From contig NZ_CP101833.1 of NCBI RefSeq assembly GCF_024498355.1, positions 3,267,001-3,331,000 of the forward strand: a stretch of DNA of 64,000 bases, in the 5' to 3' direction. Each line of letters begins with the position of its first letter. The first letter of the stretch is position 1. The notes beneath the pieces were generated by a model. It made no database searches, had not been told where the DNA came from, and worked only from the letters and a program-made list of their open reading frames with translations. A program made the translations under genes and the position numbers. Origin of the DNA: Bacillus pumilus. GTDB taxonomy: Bacteria; Bacillota; Bacilli; Bacillales; Bacillaceae. Below are positions 27,878 to 37,119 of the stretch, piece by piece.

Positions 27878-28750
27878 TTATTTCACAAACCCAAGCAGCA
27901 TTTCGCGTAAAAGCTTGCTCGCTGTATTCGCTGTTTGGTCAGAGTGATCATATACAGGTGCTACCTCGACAAGGTCTGCACCGACTACTTGGACATCAGA
28001 GCCTGCAATCGCATGAATGGATGCAAGCAGCTCTTTTGACGTAATGCCGCCAGCATCAACCGTTCCTGTACCAGGTGCATGTGCTGGGTCTAGTACATCA
28101 ATGTCGATCGTGACATAAACTGGGCGTCCCTTCAGCCTTGGCAATACTTGCTTCAAGGGCTCCAGCACTTCAAATTTAGACATGTGCATGCCCGCTTCTT
28201 TTGCCCATTCAAACTCTTCTTTCATCCCAGAACGGATCCCGAAAGAGAACACATTTTCAGGTCCAATGAGTCCTGCTGCTTTACGAATGGGTGTGGAATG
28301 AGAAAGCGGCTCTCCCTCATATTCCTCACGAAGATCCGTATGTGCATCCATATGGATGATCGCCAAATCTGGATATTTTTTATGCATTGCACGGAAAACC
28401 GGCCAAGACACAAGATGCTCGCCGCCCATTCCTAATGGAAATTTGTCTTTTTCTAAAATGCTGTCGACATACTCTTCAATTAAATCTAAGCTTTTTTGTG
28501 CGTTCCCAAAAGGAAGTGGAATGTCACCAGCATCAAAGAATGGCACCTCGTGCAGCTCACGATCTAAATAAGGGCTGTATTCTTCTAAACCAATGGATAC
28601 TTCACGAATACGGTTCGGACCAAAACGTGAGCCTGGGCGGTAACTGACTGTCCAATCCATCGGCATACCGTATAAAATGACTTTTGCATCTTCCCATGTC
28701 GGATGACTTCCAATAAATACTTTTCCTGAATAAGCCTCGTCGAATCTCAT
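27878..28750 (-). CDS. speB: Agmatinase
   Basis: SpeB hydrolyses agmatine to putrescine and urea, supplying spermidine synthesis. The 290-residue ureohydrolase shows the binuclear manganese ligands in GGEHLVSW, HMDAHTDLR and TIDIDVLDPA. It is downstream of speE on the same strand, separated by a 69-base gap that contains a terminator-like hairpin. Length and order equal B. subtilis speEB. Confidence 0.97.
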   Translation of the reverse strand: MRFDEAYSGKVFIGSHPTWEDAKVILYGMPMDWTVSYRPGSRFGPNRIREVSIGLEEYSPYLDRELHEVPFFDAGDIPLPFGNAQKSLDLIEEYVDSILEKDKFPLGMGGEHLVSWPVFRAMHKKYPDLAIIHMDAHTDLREEYEGEPLSHSTPIRKAAGLIGPENVFSFGIRSGMKEEFEWAKEAGMHMSKFEVLEPLKQVLPRLKGRPVYVTIDIDVLDPAHAPGTGTVDAGGITSKELLASIHAIAGSDVQVVGADLVEVAPVYDHSDQTANTASKLLREMLLGFVK

Positions 28751-28773
28751 GCAAGATTCCTCCTTTTACGCTT

Positions 28774-28805
28774 AAAAAAATGCGCAAACCGTCATTTGCG
28801 CATTT
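28774..28805 (-). terminator. Hairpin with T run between speE and speB
   Basis: Perfect 11-base arms (28778-28788 and 28795-28805, AAATGCGCAAA/TTTGCGCATTT) end in seven T on the minus strand. It would reduce speB transcription from the speE promoter. Confidence 0.85.
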
Positions 28806-28819
28806 CCATTTCGCATGAT

Positions 28820-29650
28820 TTATTTCATTAAGTCGCTCACAAATTTCGGCAGAACGAATGCCGCTTTGTGCAATTCTTTTGTGTAATATTTTGTTTCAAT
28901 ATCAAAGAAGCGGCTGTCTTCCACAGCAAGTGGATCATATTTCTTAGAACCGATTGTAAATGTCCAAAGACCGCTTGGATACGTTGGGATATTCGCTGTG
29001 TAAAGCTTTGTGATCGGGAAAATTTCCTTTACATCACGCTGTACATTTGTAATCAACTCTGGTGTGAACCAAGGGTTGTCCGTTTGTGCAACGAAAATAC
29101 CGTCTTCTTTGAGTGCTTTTGAAATTCCTGCGTAAAATCCTTTAGAGAACAGGTTCACAGCTGGCCCAACTGGCTCAGTTGAGTCCACCATGATGACGTC
29201 ATACTCGTTGTCAGCTTCCGCAATGTGCATAAAGCCGTCTCCCACTTTGACATCCACACGAGGATCGTCTAGTTTCCCAGCAATGGAAGGAAGGAATTTC
29301 TTCGAGTATTCGATCACCTTGCCGTCAATATCAACAAGCGTAGCCTTTTTCACACTTGGGTGTTTGAGGATTTCACGAATCACACCGCCGTCTCCTCCGC
29401 CTACGACAAGAACATTTTCCGGGTTTGGATGAGTGAAAAGAGGAACATGTGCCACCATTTCGTGGTATACAAACTCATCTTTCTCAGATGTCATCACCAT
29501 GCCGTCTAAAAACAGCATATTGCCAAACTCTTCTGTTTCCACCATTTCTAAATGCTGAAAGTCTGTTTGTTCTGTGTGAAGGGTTTTCTTCACCTTTAAT
29601 GTAATGCCAAAATTCTTCGTTTGCTTCTCTGTATACCAAAGTTCGCTCAT
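28820..29650 (-). CDS. speE: Spermidine synthase
   Basis: SpeE transfers the aminopropyl group from decarboxylated S-adenosylmethionine to putrescine. The 276-residue protein begins [10 protein letters not shown] and shows the nucleotide-binding [14 protein letters not shown] and the catalytic Asp in [11 protein letters not shown]. The frame is open 12 codons further upstream, but the ATG at 29650 follows AGAGGAAGATG. It is divergent from pbpG, as in B. subtilis. Confidence 0.97.
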   Translation of the reverse strand: MSELWYTEKQTKNFGITLKVKKTLHTEQTDFQHLEMVETEEFGNMLFLDGMVMTSEKDEFVYHEMVAHVPLFTHPNPENVLVVGGGDGGVIREILKHPSVKKATLVDIDGKVIEYSKKFLPSIAGKLDDPRVDVKVGDGFMHIAEADNEYDVIMVDSTEPVGPAVNLFSKGFYAGISKALKEDGIFVAQTDNPWFTPELITNVQRDVKEIFPITKLYTANIPTYPSGLWTFTIGSKKYDPLAVEDSRFFDIETKYYTKELHKAAFVLPKFVSDLMK

Positions 29651-29876
29651 TGTCCATCTTCCTCTCATCCAATAATAAACAAACATCTATTGTTAGCGCC
29701 TTTTATCGGCTATGACTATATCGATTGTCCAAGAAAAAAGTATAGTGGATTCATATCAAATTGTAAAGAACCGCATGCGATATCTTCACCTTTCAAGGCA
29801 CACTCATGCAATCACTTGTTTAAAACGGTTTTCTTTGTTCCATACTGATAAAAAACCGTCAAAATGGGGGCTTTGC

Positions 29877-31946
29877 ATGGACACAATCATGAGTAATAAA
29901 AAAATCCGCATGACCGTGAAAACGATTCGAGCCTGCTTTTTTATTGGCTTGCTCGCCTTTCTATTTGCAGGCACTGTCTTTTTGACGATTCTTTTACTTG
30001 CAAAGTGGCAAGGTGCCCCTTCTGTTCAAGTTCCCCAATCCACGACCATTTATGCAGCAGATGGCTCAAAACTTGGAGAATCCAGCTTTGGAGAAAAGAG
30101 ATATTGGGTTCCGTTAAAGGACATGTCCCCTCATATCAGACAGGCAGTTGTAGCTGTTGAGGATAAAACCTTTTATGAGCATCATGGCTTTGATATAAAA
30201 CGGATGGCGGGAGCTGCGGTGGCCGATATTCGTGCGATGGCAAAGGTGCAAGGTGCCAGCACAATCACCCAGCAATATGCACGAAATCTCTATTTAGATC
30301 ATGATAAAACGTGGAAGCGGAAGTGGAATGAAGCCTATTACACGATCCGCTTAGAGCAAAACTATACAAAAGATGAGATTTTAGAAGGATACTTGAACAC
30401 CATTTATTATGGTCACGGAGCGTACGGTGTGGAGGCGGCGTCCCGCCTTTATTTCGGGAAAAAGGCGAAGGACTTGACCCTATCCGAATCTGCCCTGCTT
30501 GCTGGTATCCCAAAGGGACCTTCCCTCTATTCTCCTTATGTGAATGAGGAGAAAGCAGAGGCAAGAAAAGCCATGATTCTAAGTCAGATGCAAGAGGATG
30601 GCATGATTTCAAAAAAAGCAGCCGCTGATGCCGCAAAAGAAAAGCTGTCCTATCGTCCGCTGCAGCAGAAGCAGCTGCAAGCAAAGCAAGCCCCGTATTT
30701 TTATGATGATGTGATTAGAGAATTGAAACAAACCTTGGGGTTAACTGAGGAACAGATCGAAACCTACGGACTTCATATACAAACGACCTTACATCCAGAG
30801 TTACAAAAAATCGCAGAAAAGACGCTGAAAAAAACGATGAATTCTCATTCAGACATCCAAGTCGGCTTTACCGCCATCCATCCCCAAACAGGACATGTGC
30901 TTGCCCTCGTTGGGGGACGAGATTATGAGAAAAGCCCATTCAATCGGGTGACACAGGCCAAAAGACAGCCCGGTTCAACAATGAAACCCCTTCTCTATTA
31001 CATTGCCTTGCAAAATGGTTTTACACCAGCAACTGTCATGCGCAGTGAGGAAACGGTTTTTGAGCTGGATGATCAAGGGAGCGGTGCTGCTTATTCACCA
31101 AGTAACTATCACGGCTATTACGCCAATGACGGCATTACGATGCTCCAAGCCCTGGCGCTGTCTGATAATATTTATGCCGTCAAAACCCATCTGTTTTTAG
31201 GCATGGAGCAGCTTGTACGTGCAGGTAAGACATTTGGTATCAACGAGAAACTAGATCAAGTGCCCTCACTTGCCCTAGGCACGTCTCCTGTCAAACCAAT
31301 TGAAATGACCAATGCTTACGCTATGCTTGTCAATGGCGGCAAACGCGTCAAGCCAACCTTTATTACGAAAGTAATAGACGCAAAAGGCAACGTGCTCTTT
31401 GAGGAGAAACAAAAACGAGAGCAAGCCCTAGATGAAAAAGCAGCATTTGTTACCACCGACATGATGTCAGGGATGTTCAATGATCAACTAAATGGATATA
31501 CAAGTGTCACTGGACGTACCATTATGAAGGAACTCACACGAACATATGGCGGAAAATCGGGGACGACAGGAGCAGACAGCTGGATGATCGGCTTCTCACC
31601 CCAGCTCGTCACAGGTGTGTGGACCGGCTATGATAAAGGGCGCACCATTGACTCGGTCGAAGAAACCGCCTATGCGAAAAAAATATGGGCCTCCTTTATG
31701 GAATCAGCCCTCACGCAGCAGCCAGCCTCCTCCTTTAAGCCGCCAGACGGCGTAAAAGGCGTGTATATCAATCCAAAAACCGGCGACCTTGCTGGTCCAG
31801 GATGTGAATCAAAGGTATTTACCTATTTTATAGAAGGAACTGAGCCGACAGGAGTCTGCTATGGTGCTGAGGAGAAATCCTCTGAGCAAGACCCAGTTCA
31901 GGATCAAAAGCCAAAGAAATGGTGGGAAAAGTGGCTGAAACGGTAA
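29877..31946 (+). CDS. pbpG: Class A penicillin-binding protein PbpG
   Basis: This bifunctional peptidoglycan synthase of 689 residues has an N-terminal cytoplasmic tail and membrane anchor (about 20-47), a GT51 glycosyltransferase domain (catalytic Glu in VEDKTFYEHHGFD, then GASTITQQ) and a transpeptidase domain with STMK, SDN and KSGTTG. In B. subtilis PbpG (YwhE) is made in the forespore under sigma-F and helps form the spore cortex. The ATG at 29877 follows GGGGGC; an extra 55 upstream codons are open but lack support. I could not place a clear sigma-F promoter. Confidence 0.95.
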   Translation: MDTIMSNKKIRMTVKTIRACFFIGLLAFLFAGTVFLTILLLAKWQGAPSVQVPQSTTIYAADGSKLGESSFGEKRYWVPLKDMSPHIRQAVVAVEDKTFYEHHGFDIKRMAGAAVADIRAMAKVQGASTITQQYARNLYLDHDKTWKRKWNEAYYTIRLEQNYTKDEILEGYLNTIYYGHGAYGVEAASRLYFGKKAKDLTLSESALLAGIPKGPSLYSPYVNEEKAEARKAMILSQMQEDGMISKKAAADAAKEKLSYRPLQQKQLQAKQAPYFYDDVIRELKQTLGLTEEQIETYGLHIQTTLHPELQKIAEKTLKKTMNSHSDIQVGFTAIHPQTGHVLALVGGRDYEKSPFNRVTQAKRQPGSTMKPLLYYIALQNGFTPATVMRSEETVFELDDQGSGAAYSPSNYHGYYANDGITMLQALALSDNIYAVKTHLFLGMEQLVRAGKTFGINEKLDQVPSLALGTSPVKPIEMTNAYAMLVNGGKRVKPTFITKVIDAKGNVLFEEKQKREQALDEKAAFVTTDMMSGMFNDQLNGYTSVTGRTIMKELTRTYGGKSGTTGADSWMIGFSPQLVTGVWTGYDKGRTIDSVEETAYAKKIWASFMESALTQQPASSFKPPDGVKGVYINPKTGDLAGPGCESKVFTYFIEGTEPTGVCYGAEEKSSEQDPVQDQKPKKWWEKWLKR

Positions 31947-31966
31947 AGAAATCAAAAAAGACATGA

Positions 31967-31991
31967 AAAACCCCGAGATACACATCTCGGG
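31967..31991 (-). terminator. Terminator of the ywhC-ywhD transcript
   Basis: CCCGAGAT (31972-31979) pairs with ATCTCGGG (31984-31991); five T follow on the minus strand. It stands between the convergent pbpG and ywhD and may also slow pbpG transcripts. Confidence 0.82.
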
Positions 31992-32079
31992 ATTCTCCAT
32001 GTCCTAGCTTTAACACCAGTTTACTCAAAAAACGGCTGGAATTGGTGGCCCTCAGCCATTCTTCACAAAAAATTCACAA

Positions 32080-32598
32080 TTACTCAGGGACAGCCAATCC
32101 TTCTTTTAATTCATCTGTGGATGCTTCCCATAATGCTTCATTATGACTCTTCAAAAAATCAGCAAGCACCTTTTTCGATACGTCATCCATATGATTGACG
32201 ACAATTTTGCGCTTCATGGATTTATCCATAAAATTCACATGCTCTGGAAGAGACTTATATCCGCGGCGAATCGAACGGTCGACGGTCATTTCACAGGCCG
32301 TCACCCCTGCATAATAAGGTCCATCTTCTCTGCGGTCAATGGTCACCCATACGAGCCAATACGGCTTTCCGTTTGGTACCTCTTCTTTTGTTTTCAAAAA
32401 TTTAATCCCTTTTTCTACTGCACTTCTTGCATGCATGGCACCAATATCAATGACAGCTTCCTTTTCCTCTACATCAATGATGACTGGCGAGATATTATCA
32501 AGACTGAGGGCGCCTGCCCCAAAACCTCCATGACCGTCAGTTGCATCTGTTTTTTTAATGATATTAAAACCAATCGGTTTCTTCTTTTTACCTTCCAT
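32080..32598 (-). CDS. ywhD: Conserved protein YwhD
   Basis: This 172-residue cytosolic protein is the YwhD family, conserved in Bacillus and without known function. No catalytic motif is evident; the sequence mixes beta strands with a C-terminal helix rich in Glu and Lys. It starts 12 bases after ywhC and is preceded by AGGAGGTC, so the two are one transcription unit ending at the hairpin near 31980. Confidence 0.92.
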   Translation of the reverse strand: MEGKKKKPIGFNIIKKTDATDGHGGFGAGALSLDNISPVIIDVEEKEAVIDIGAMHARSAVEKGIKFLKTKEEVPNGKPYWLVWVTIDRREDGPYYAGVTACEMTVDRSIRRGYKSLPEHVNFMDKSMKRKIVVNHMDDVSKKVLADFLKSHNEALWEASTDELKEGLAVPE

Positions 32599-32610
32599 TT
32601 GTTAGACCTC

Positions 32611-33273
32611 CTAAAGCAGCGGTTTCAAAATTAAATTAAACCAGTAAATAATTTGATCTCTCATACTGATCAACGGACCAAAAACAAACTGACCTAGCGG
32701 CGTAATGACCAATATGAGGAAAATGATAATCCCATATTGCTCAAATTGCGTCATCTTCGCGCGGATGCCAGGACTGACGACGTCCTCAATAATGCGATAC
32801 CCGTCTAGAGGTGGGATCGGCAACAAATTAAATAGGAACAAAATGACGTTCAAGTTAATAAAAATCTTGAAGAAATAATCGACCCCCGGCTCAAAGCGCA
32901 TGATCCACTCTCCACCGAATTTCTGAAGAAGCACATACACAAAAAAGCCCAAAAACGCTAAGATCAAGTTGCTTAAAGGTCCAGCGATCGACACACAAAT
33001 CCCTGCTAAACGCGGGTTCTTAAAATGGTACCGGTTTACCGGTACAGGTCTCGCCCAGCCAAACCCAGCCACAAAGATCAAGATCGTCCCGAATATATCG
33101 AGATGCTTTAGTGGATTTAGCGTGAGTCTCCCTTGATTTTTAGCTGTCGGGTCTCCAAAACGATACGCAACATATGCATGCGCCAGCTCGTGCATCGTGA
33201 ATGCAACGACAAGCGTAATGGCGACATATGGAATAAGTTCTAATGGATAAACAAGAAATTGGTTCAAAGGCAT
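32611..33273 (-). CDS. ywhC: Site-2-protease-like zinc metallopeptidase YwhC
   Basis: This M50-family intramembrane protease of 220 residues has about five membrane helices. The zinc site is HELAH near residue 28 in the first helix and the second ligand is in NLLPIPPLDGYR near 157. Substrates are unknown. The ATG at 33273 follows AGAGGG; the frame extends eight codons further. It leads the ywhC-ywhD pair. Confidence 0.93.
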   Translation of the reverse strand: MPLNQFLVYPLELIPYVAITLVVAFTMHELAHAYVAYRFGDPTAKNQGRLTLNPLKHLDIFGTILIFVAGFGWARPVPVNRYHFKNPRLAGICVSIAGPLSNLILAFLGFFVYVLLQKFGGEWIMRFEPGVDYFFKIFINLNVILFLFNLLPIPPLDGYRIIEDVVSPGIRAKMTQFEQYGIIIFLILVITPLGQFVFGPLISMRDQIIYWFNLILKPLL

Positions 33274-33380
33274 GAATCCCTCTTTCTTTCTATACAATGA
33301 TTTACTTCATTCAGTATACTATAAGAAGTCCCTTAAACTAAAGGGAAGCGTAGCACTAAAGGAAAAAGGAGGTTTTTGCA

Positions 33381-33566
33381 TTGCCGATTGTCACCGTTCA
33401 AATGCTTGAAGGAAGAACAGACGAGCAGAAAAGAGCTCTTGTGGAGAAAGTCACTGATGCCGTTGTCGAAACAACAGGCGCAGGTGCAGAAAAAGTCTCT
33501 GTCATTATTGAAGAAATGAAAAAAGAACACTATGCCGTAGCAGGAAAGCGAATGAGCGACCTGTAA
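33381..33566 (+). CDS. ywhB: 4-oxalocrotonate tautomerase family protein YwhB
   Basis: This 61-residue tautomerase starts at TTG 33381 with AAAGGAGG upstream. The catalytic Pro follows the initiator Met (MPIVTVQ), so Met removal would expose it as the general base. Members form hexamers and interconvert enol and keto acids; the natural substrate in Bacillus is unknown. It is the lone plus-strand gene between ywhC and the metzincin gene. Confidence 0.94.
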   Translation: MPIVTVQMLEGRTDEQKRALVEKVTDAVVETTGAGAEKVSVIIEEMKKEHYAVAGKRMSDL

Positions 33567-33572
33567 GCATAA

Positions 33573-33605
33573 AAAAGGACAAGCACATAAGGTGTTTGTC
33601 CTTTT
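33573..33605. terminator. Bidirectional terminator between ywhB and the metzincin gene
   Basis: AAAAGGACAA (33573-33582) pairs with TTGTCCTTTT (33596-33605), with A and T runs on the outer sides. Confidence 0.88.
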
Positions 33606-33615
33606 GTCTCTTATC

Positions 33616-34428
33616 TTATCTGTACCACGCTTTATTACGGTTCACTTGACTTTTATGAGCCGCATCGAAGTAATCGACTGTGTAGGAATAATCATAATTC
33701 ATTAAGCAGACAATTCCGCTGCCTTGAGGGTCATGCGGCAAGCCAAAGTTATGACCGTATTCATGCGTAGCGGCTTTTGCTGTATTCGCTGTTCCTTGGT
33801 CAAGGTTGACAGCGAATGCACTTCCGCTCGGTGCACGATTGTAAACATAAGCAATTCCGCCAGCATCAAAGTTTGGATTTGCTGTAAATCCTGTGACAAA
33901 GTCGTACCCTCTGCCATCAAAGCTACGCTGAAGGTTTGATAGAATTTGCTCTGCATTTGATCCAGAAGACGTCCAAGATCCTACTGCTTGCACCACAAAG
34001 TCCACATCATGGTCGCGGTTAAATGTGACGTCCGCTTGCTCGATGATGCTGGCAATCCGCGTCTGCCAATCACTATATTTCGCGCGATACTGCGCATCAG
34101 CAACTGCATAGACTGTCACTTTCTGACTGCCTGTACTTGCTTTTGTTGAAATAGAATCTCCTGTATTGGCCTTAAAGGTTCTGGAGCCTACCTGCTTACC
34201 AGACTCATCTAATACCTTTGTTGTGACATCTCGTTCAATTGGAGGTGCTGTCATCAAATCTTTAAAATCATTTGCCTTTGGCAACCCCTCACTAATATGT
34301 GTTTCGAACGGCGCATGACCATGATCATGCCCATGACCTGCACTCGCTACTGGCGCTGAAGCTGAACTTACCCCCGGTAACAAACTACCTACCAATAAAA
34401 ATGACAAAAAGACTGAACGCTTTTTCAT
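33616..34428 (-). CDS. Secreted metzincin-type zinc metalloprotease
   Basis: The 270-residue precursor has a signal peptide (1-30, ending near VSSASA) followed by a His-rich GHGHDHGHAP stretch. The extended zinc motif HEYGHNFGLPHD is at 222-233 and a Met-turn CLMNY at 241-245, both defining the metzincin clan (HExxHxxGxxHD). Residues 50-105 could be a propeptide. There is a strong AAGGAGGG site and a terminator on each side, so it is monocistronic. I do not recall a B. subtilis counterpart in this interval. Extracellular protein degradation is the likely role; the substrate is unknown. Confidence 0.88.
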   Translation of the reverse strand: MKKRSVFLSFLLVGSLLPGVSSASAPVASAGHGHDHGHAPFETHISEGLPKANDFKDLMTAPPIERDVTTKVLDESGKQVGSRTFKANTGDSISTKASTGSQKVTVYAVADAQYRAKYSDWQTRIASIIEQADVTFNRDHDVDFVVQAVGSWTSSGSNAEQILSNLQRSFDGRGYDFVTGFTANPNFDAGGIAYVYNRAPSGSAFAVNLDQGTANTAKAATHEYGHNFGLPHDPQGSGIVCLMNYDYSYTVDYFDAAHKSQVNRNKAWYR

Positions 34429-34617
34429 CCCTATCCCTCCTTTGTTTTTTCACAAGGTTATATATTCACTGAAAATTCGATATTTTCCTTCTATTCAGTC
34501 AAAAACAGGGAATTAGATACACAGGAAGAAAGTCGAATCACGTCATATTCACTAATTTTTCGGATATTCCGGCACACATTTTATCGAAAAATAGCGCTTT
34601 GGTCTGGGTCTTCCAAA

Positions 34618-34646
34618 ACAAAAAGAGCCCAAAAAGTCGGGCTCTT
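34618..34646 (-). terminator. Terminator of the ywfO-ywgA unit
   Basis: AAGAGCCC (34623-34630) pairs with GGGCTCTT (34639-34646) and TTTTTG follows on the minus strand, just after ywgA. Confidence 0.9.
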
Positions 34647-34652
34647 GTCAAA

Positions 34653-35153
34653 TTAGTTCAGTTCGTTCAACTGATCGATATAAGCTAGGGCAGCCTCAAA
34701 TTCTTCGTCCGTATAGCGCTGCTTGCTTTTAATGGTGAAGACCTTTTCCTTCACCTCATGTTGAGGCAGGTCATCAAAGTATAAAATCGTTGAGACGAGC
34801 TCAAGGAAACGAGACGATTGCTCGTTCATCTGCTTCGTCAGCACTTTGAGGTCAGGCATGTCCACTTCACACTGATCGAGAAACTCTTTCCCATTGTCCG
34901 TCAGCGAATAGCGATATTGATAGTATCCGCCCTTTTTTTCCTTCATTTCGTCCAAGAATCCAAGGTTGCACAGCTCTTCAATTCTGAGCGTCAACTCCTC
35001 TGAATAGGGGCCATAAAAATGAAAATCGTATTTCTCGTAAAAAGGCAAATCTAGCTTTTTTGCTATGTAAATCATTTTTTGCAGCTTTTTCCGTCCAACG
35101 ATTTCCCCTGATTCAGAGAACACCTTCATCAACTTTGCATGCTCTTTCAACAA
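34653..35153 (-). CDS. ywgA: Conserved protein YwgA
   Basis: This 166-residue protein closely follows B. subtilis YwgA. The N-terminal two thirds read as a winged-helix-like unit (GRKKLQKMIYIAKKL, then YGPYSEELTLRIEELCNLGFL, then YQYRYSLTDNGKEFL), so a DNA- or protein-binding role is possible but unproven. The start is TTG at 35153 (followed by a second TTG). It begins 30 bases after ywfO on the same strand. Confidence 0.9.
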   Translation of the reverse strand: MLKEHAKLMKVFSESGEIVGRKKLQKMIYIAKKLDLPFYEKYDFHFYGPYSEELTLRIEELCNLGFLDEMKEKKGGYYQYRYSLTDNGKEFLDQCEVDMPDLKVLTKQMNEQSSRFLELVSTILYFDDLPQHEVKEKVFTIKSKQRYTDEEFEAALAYIDQLNELN

Positions 35154-35183
35154 ATTCCCGACATCTCCTTTTTCAGTACTTCC

Positions 35184-36485
35184 TTATCCCAATCCAAGCA
35201 GCTTCATGATCGCCTTCTTTTCTTCAGCTTTTTCCGACATATCTACAATTAAGTCCATCGGGAAATAAAGTTTATGATCGGTTCTTCGTTTACCGGAAAT
35301 GGCGTCAACAATATCTGACTGTCTCGACAGTTCTTTAATATGACCACTTTGCGTTAAGAGGTGAATAGGCAGCCTCTCTTCTTCCTCCCCCGGTCTGTAG
35401 AAGTCATAGGGCAAGTCAGAGGAAGAGTCGACCACTAAATAATAGTCAGGATCAATGCCTGCCTCCTTGAACAAGGCGGTCAGCTTGAAATATTTCGTCA
35501 TTTCTTCATTTGGATTAAACTCTGTATATTGGAACAATCGGCGGTTCATAAAACGGCGGCACAAATCAGCCAGCACATGATCTTCTTCGTCTTCCCACGC
35601 CTGAAAATAAAATAAGACAATGGATTCATCCAGCTTAATATAATCCTCTGTGGTGACATTCCCTTCAAAAATCGAATAAAAATGAACAGGGGCATGTGTA
35701 AACATATAGCCGGTTTCATGCAGCTCTTTGGCTCGATGGAGGATTTTCGTTAAAATGACTTCCGCACTGCGTGTCACTGGGTGGAAATAAACCTGCCAGT
35801 ACATTTGATAGCGGCTCATAATATAATCCTCTACGGCATGCATCCCGCTCTGCTTCATCACAATCTGATCTTCTCTCGGACGCATCACTCGCAAAATACG
35901 CTCCATATCAAAGTGGCCATAGCTGACGCCTGTATAGTAGGCATCACGCTGCAAGTAGTCCATTCGGTCGGCATCAATTTGACTTGAGATCAAACTGACA
36001 ACCTGTTTGTTTTGATAGGTTTTGGCAATGACTTCCGCCACATGCTTCGGGAAATCATCACTGACCCGGCGAAGCACTTCATTTACTTCCGTTTTCCCTA
36101 AAATAATATCTCTTGTAAACAATTCATGATCTAAGTGGAAGACCTTTTCAAAGGAATGAGAAAATGGACCATGACCGAGGTCATGAAGCAAGGCGGCACT
36201 GAGTACAAGCTCACGCTCCCCTTCATCCCATTCAGGTCGACCTTTAAACACATCATCGACAATTCGTCTCACAATCTCGTATACACCGAGTGAATGATTG
36301 AATCGGCTGTGTTCTGCACCATGAAACGTCAAGTAAGTGGTTCCTAGCTGTTTAATTCGTCGCAGGCGCTGAAATTCTCTAGTTCCTATTAAATCCCATA
36401 TTAATGCGTCCCGTACGTGAATATACCGGTGCACAGGATCTTTAAATACCTTTTCTTCAGATAATTTCCCTTTTGGATACGCCAT
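35184..36485 (-). CDS. ywfO: HD-domain phosphohydrolase YwfO
   Basis: This 433-residue protein belongs to the dNTP-triphosphohydrolase-like HD superfamily. Metal ligands appear as H in EHSRFNHS near 58, the HD pair in LLHDLGHGPFSH near 99, and the Asp in QIDADRMDYL. Homologues hydrolyse dNTPs or related nucleotides. The ATG follows AGAGGGACG. It is the first gene of the ywfO-ywgA unit. Confidence 0.93.
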   Translation of the reverse strand: MAYPKGKLSEEKVFKDPVHRYIHVRDALIWDLIGTREFQRLRRIKQLGTTYLTFHGAEHSRFNHSLGVYEIVRRIVDDVFKGRPEWDEGERELVLSAALLHDLGHGPFSHSFEKVFHLDHELFTRDIILGKTEVNEVLRRVSDDFPKHVAEVIAKTYQNKQVVSLISSQIDADRMDYLQRDAYYTGVSYGHFDMERILRVMRPREDQIVMKQSGMHAVEDYIMSRYQMYWQVYFHPVTRSAEVILTKILHRAKELHETGYMFTHAPVHFYSIFEGNVTTEDYIKLDESIVLFYFQAWEDEEDHVLADLCRRFMNRRLFQYTEFNPNEEMTKYFKLTALFKEAGIDPDYYLVVDSSSDLPYDFYRPGEEEERLPIHLLTQSGHIKELSRQSDIVDAISGKRRTDHKLYFPMDLIVDMSEKAEEKKAIMKLLGLG

Positions 36486-36655
36486 CGTTTCGTCCCTCTT
36501 TTTTAAGACGTGTTTCTATTATATCGGGTAACTTTTCCCGAAAACATCCTTGAATTTGCTGGTGAATGTGTTCTCAAAGATTACACGGACGTAAAAAGCC
36601 CGACCTGACAGGGACGGACCTCTTTTTTAGGTCGACTGAACACATTCAGTGACAT

Positions 36656-36877
36656 TTATTTGACTTTTTTTTGAACCTTTTCGATTAACTCATCTTCTGT
36701 TGGTGCGGATAATGGGCGATTGTTCACAAACGCAAAAGCCTTTTTTCGTCCTGGACCACAATAGGATTGACAGCCAATCTCAATTTTTGCATCAGGGTCA
36801 ACCGATTTGAGTCGAGGCAATAACGTCTTCAGGTTCGTCGCATCACAATCGTCACATACGCGAAACTCATTAGCCAT
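36656..36877 (-). CDS. DUF1450 family protein
   Basis: This 73-residue cytosolic protein has a CDDCD pair near the start and [11 protein letters not shown] in the middle, a thioredoxin-fold or iron-sulfur-like cysteine arrangement typical of DUF1450 (YuzB relatives). Function is unknown. An AGGAAGCG site precedes the ATG. It is monocistronic between ywfO and rsfA, as in related Bacillus. Confidence 0.88.
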   Translation of the reverse strand: MANEFRVCDDCDATNLKTLLPRLKSVDPDAKIEIGCQSYCGPGRKKAFAFVNNRPLSAPTEDELIEKVQKKVK

Positions 36878-37058
36878 GGTCTTACGCTTCCTTTCAATGA
36901 TGAAACTTCATTCTATATGAAACAGTTGGACAACCAAGAGTGAATAATATACCACCCAACATTGTACATCGAAGCGGCTGGACTTGCAAGATGCATTGTA
37001 ACCGCCGATACGTGTTCATATAAAAGCTAGTATTTTCCACTATCCTTTTAGCAAACTT

Positions 37059-37087
37059 GTATAAACCTTCTTCAACTTGGCTAATCT
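37059..37087 (+). promoter_or_regulatory. Sigma-F promoter of rsfA
   Basis: GTATA (37059-37063) and GGCTAATCT (37079-37087) are 15 bases apart, fitting the forespore pattern GYATA-N15-GGNNANAMT with one mismatch. rsfA is a sigma-F gene in B. subtilis. Confidence 0.78.
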
Positions 37088-37119
37088 AATACCATCAAAT
37101 CATATGGGGGTTTAAACAC

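Noticed and set aside
29712..29876. N-terminal extension of PbpG by 55 residues.
   Set aside because: No ribosome site at the upstream ATG; the B. subtilis orthologue starts at the equivalent of 29877 and the extension covers the intergenic promoter region.
36560..36640. A hairpin between ywfO and the DUF1450 gene (GCCCGACC ... GGACC).
   Set aside because: The arms pair imperfectly and I could not define a convincing terminator.
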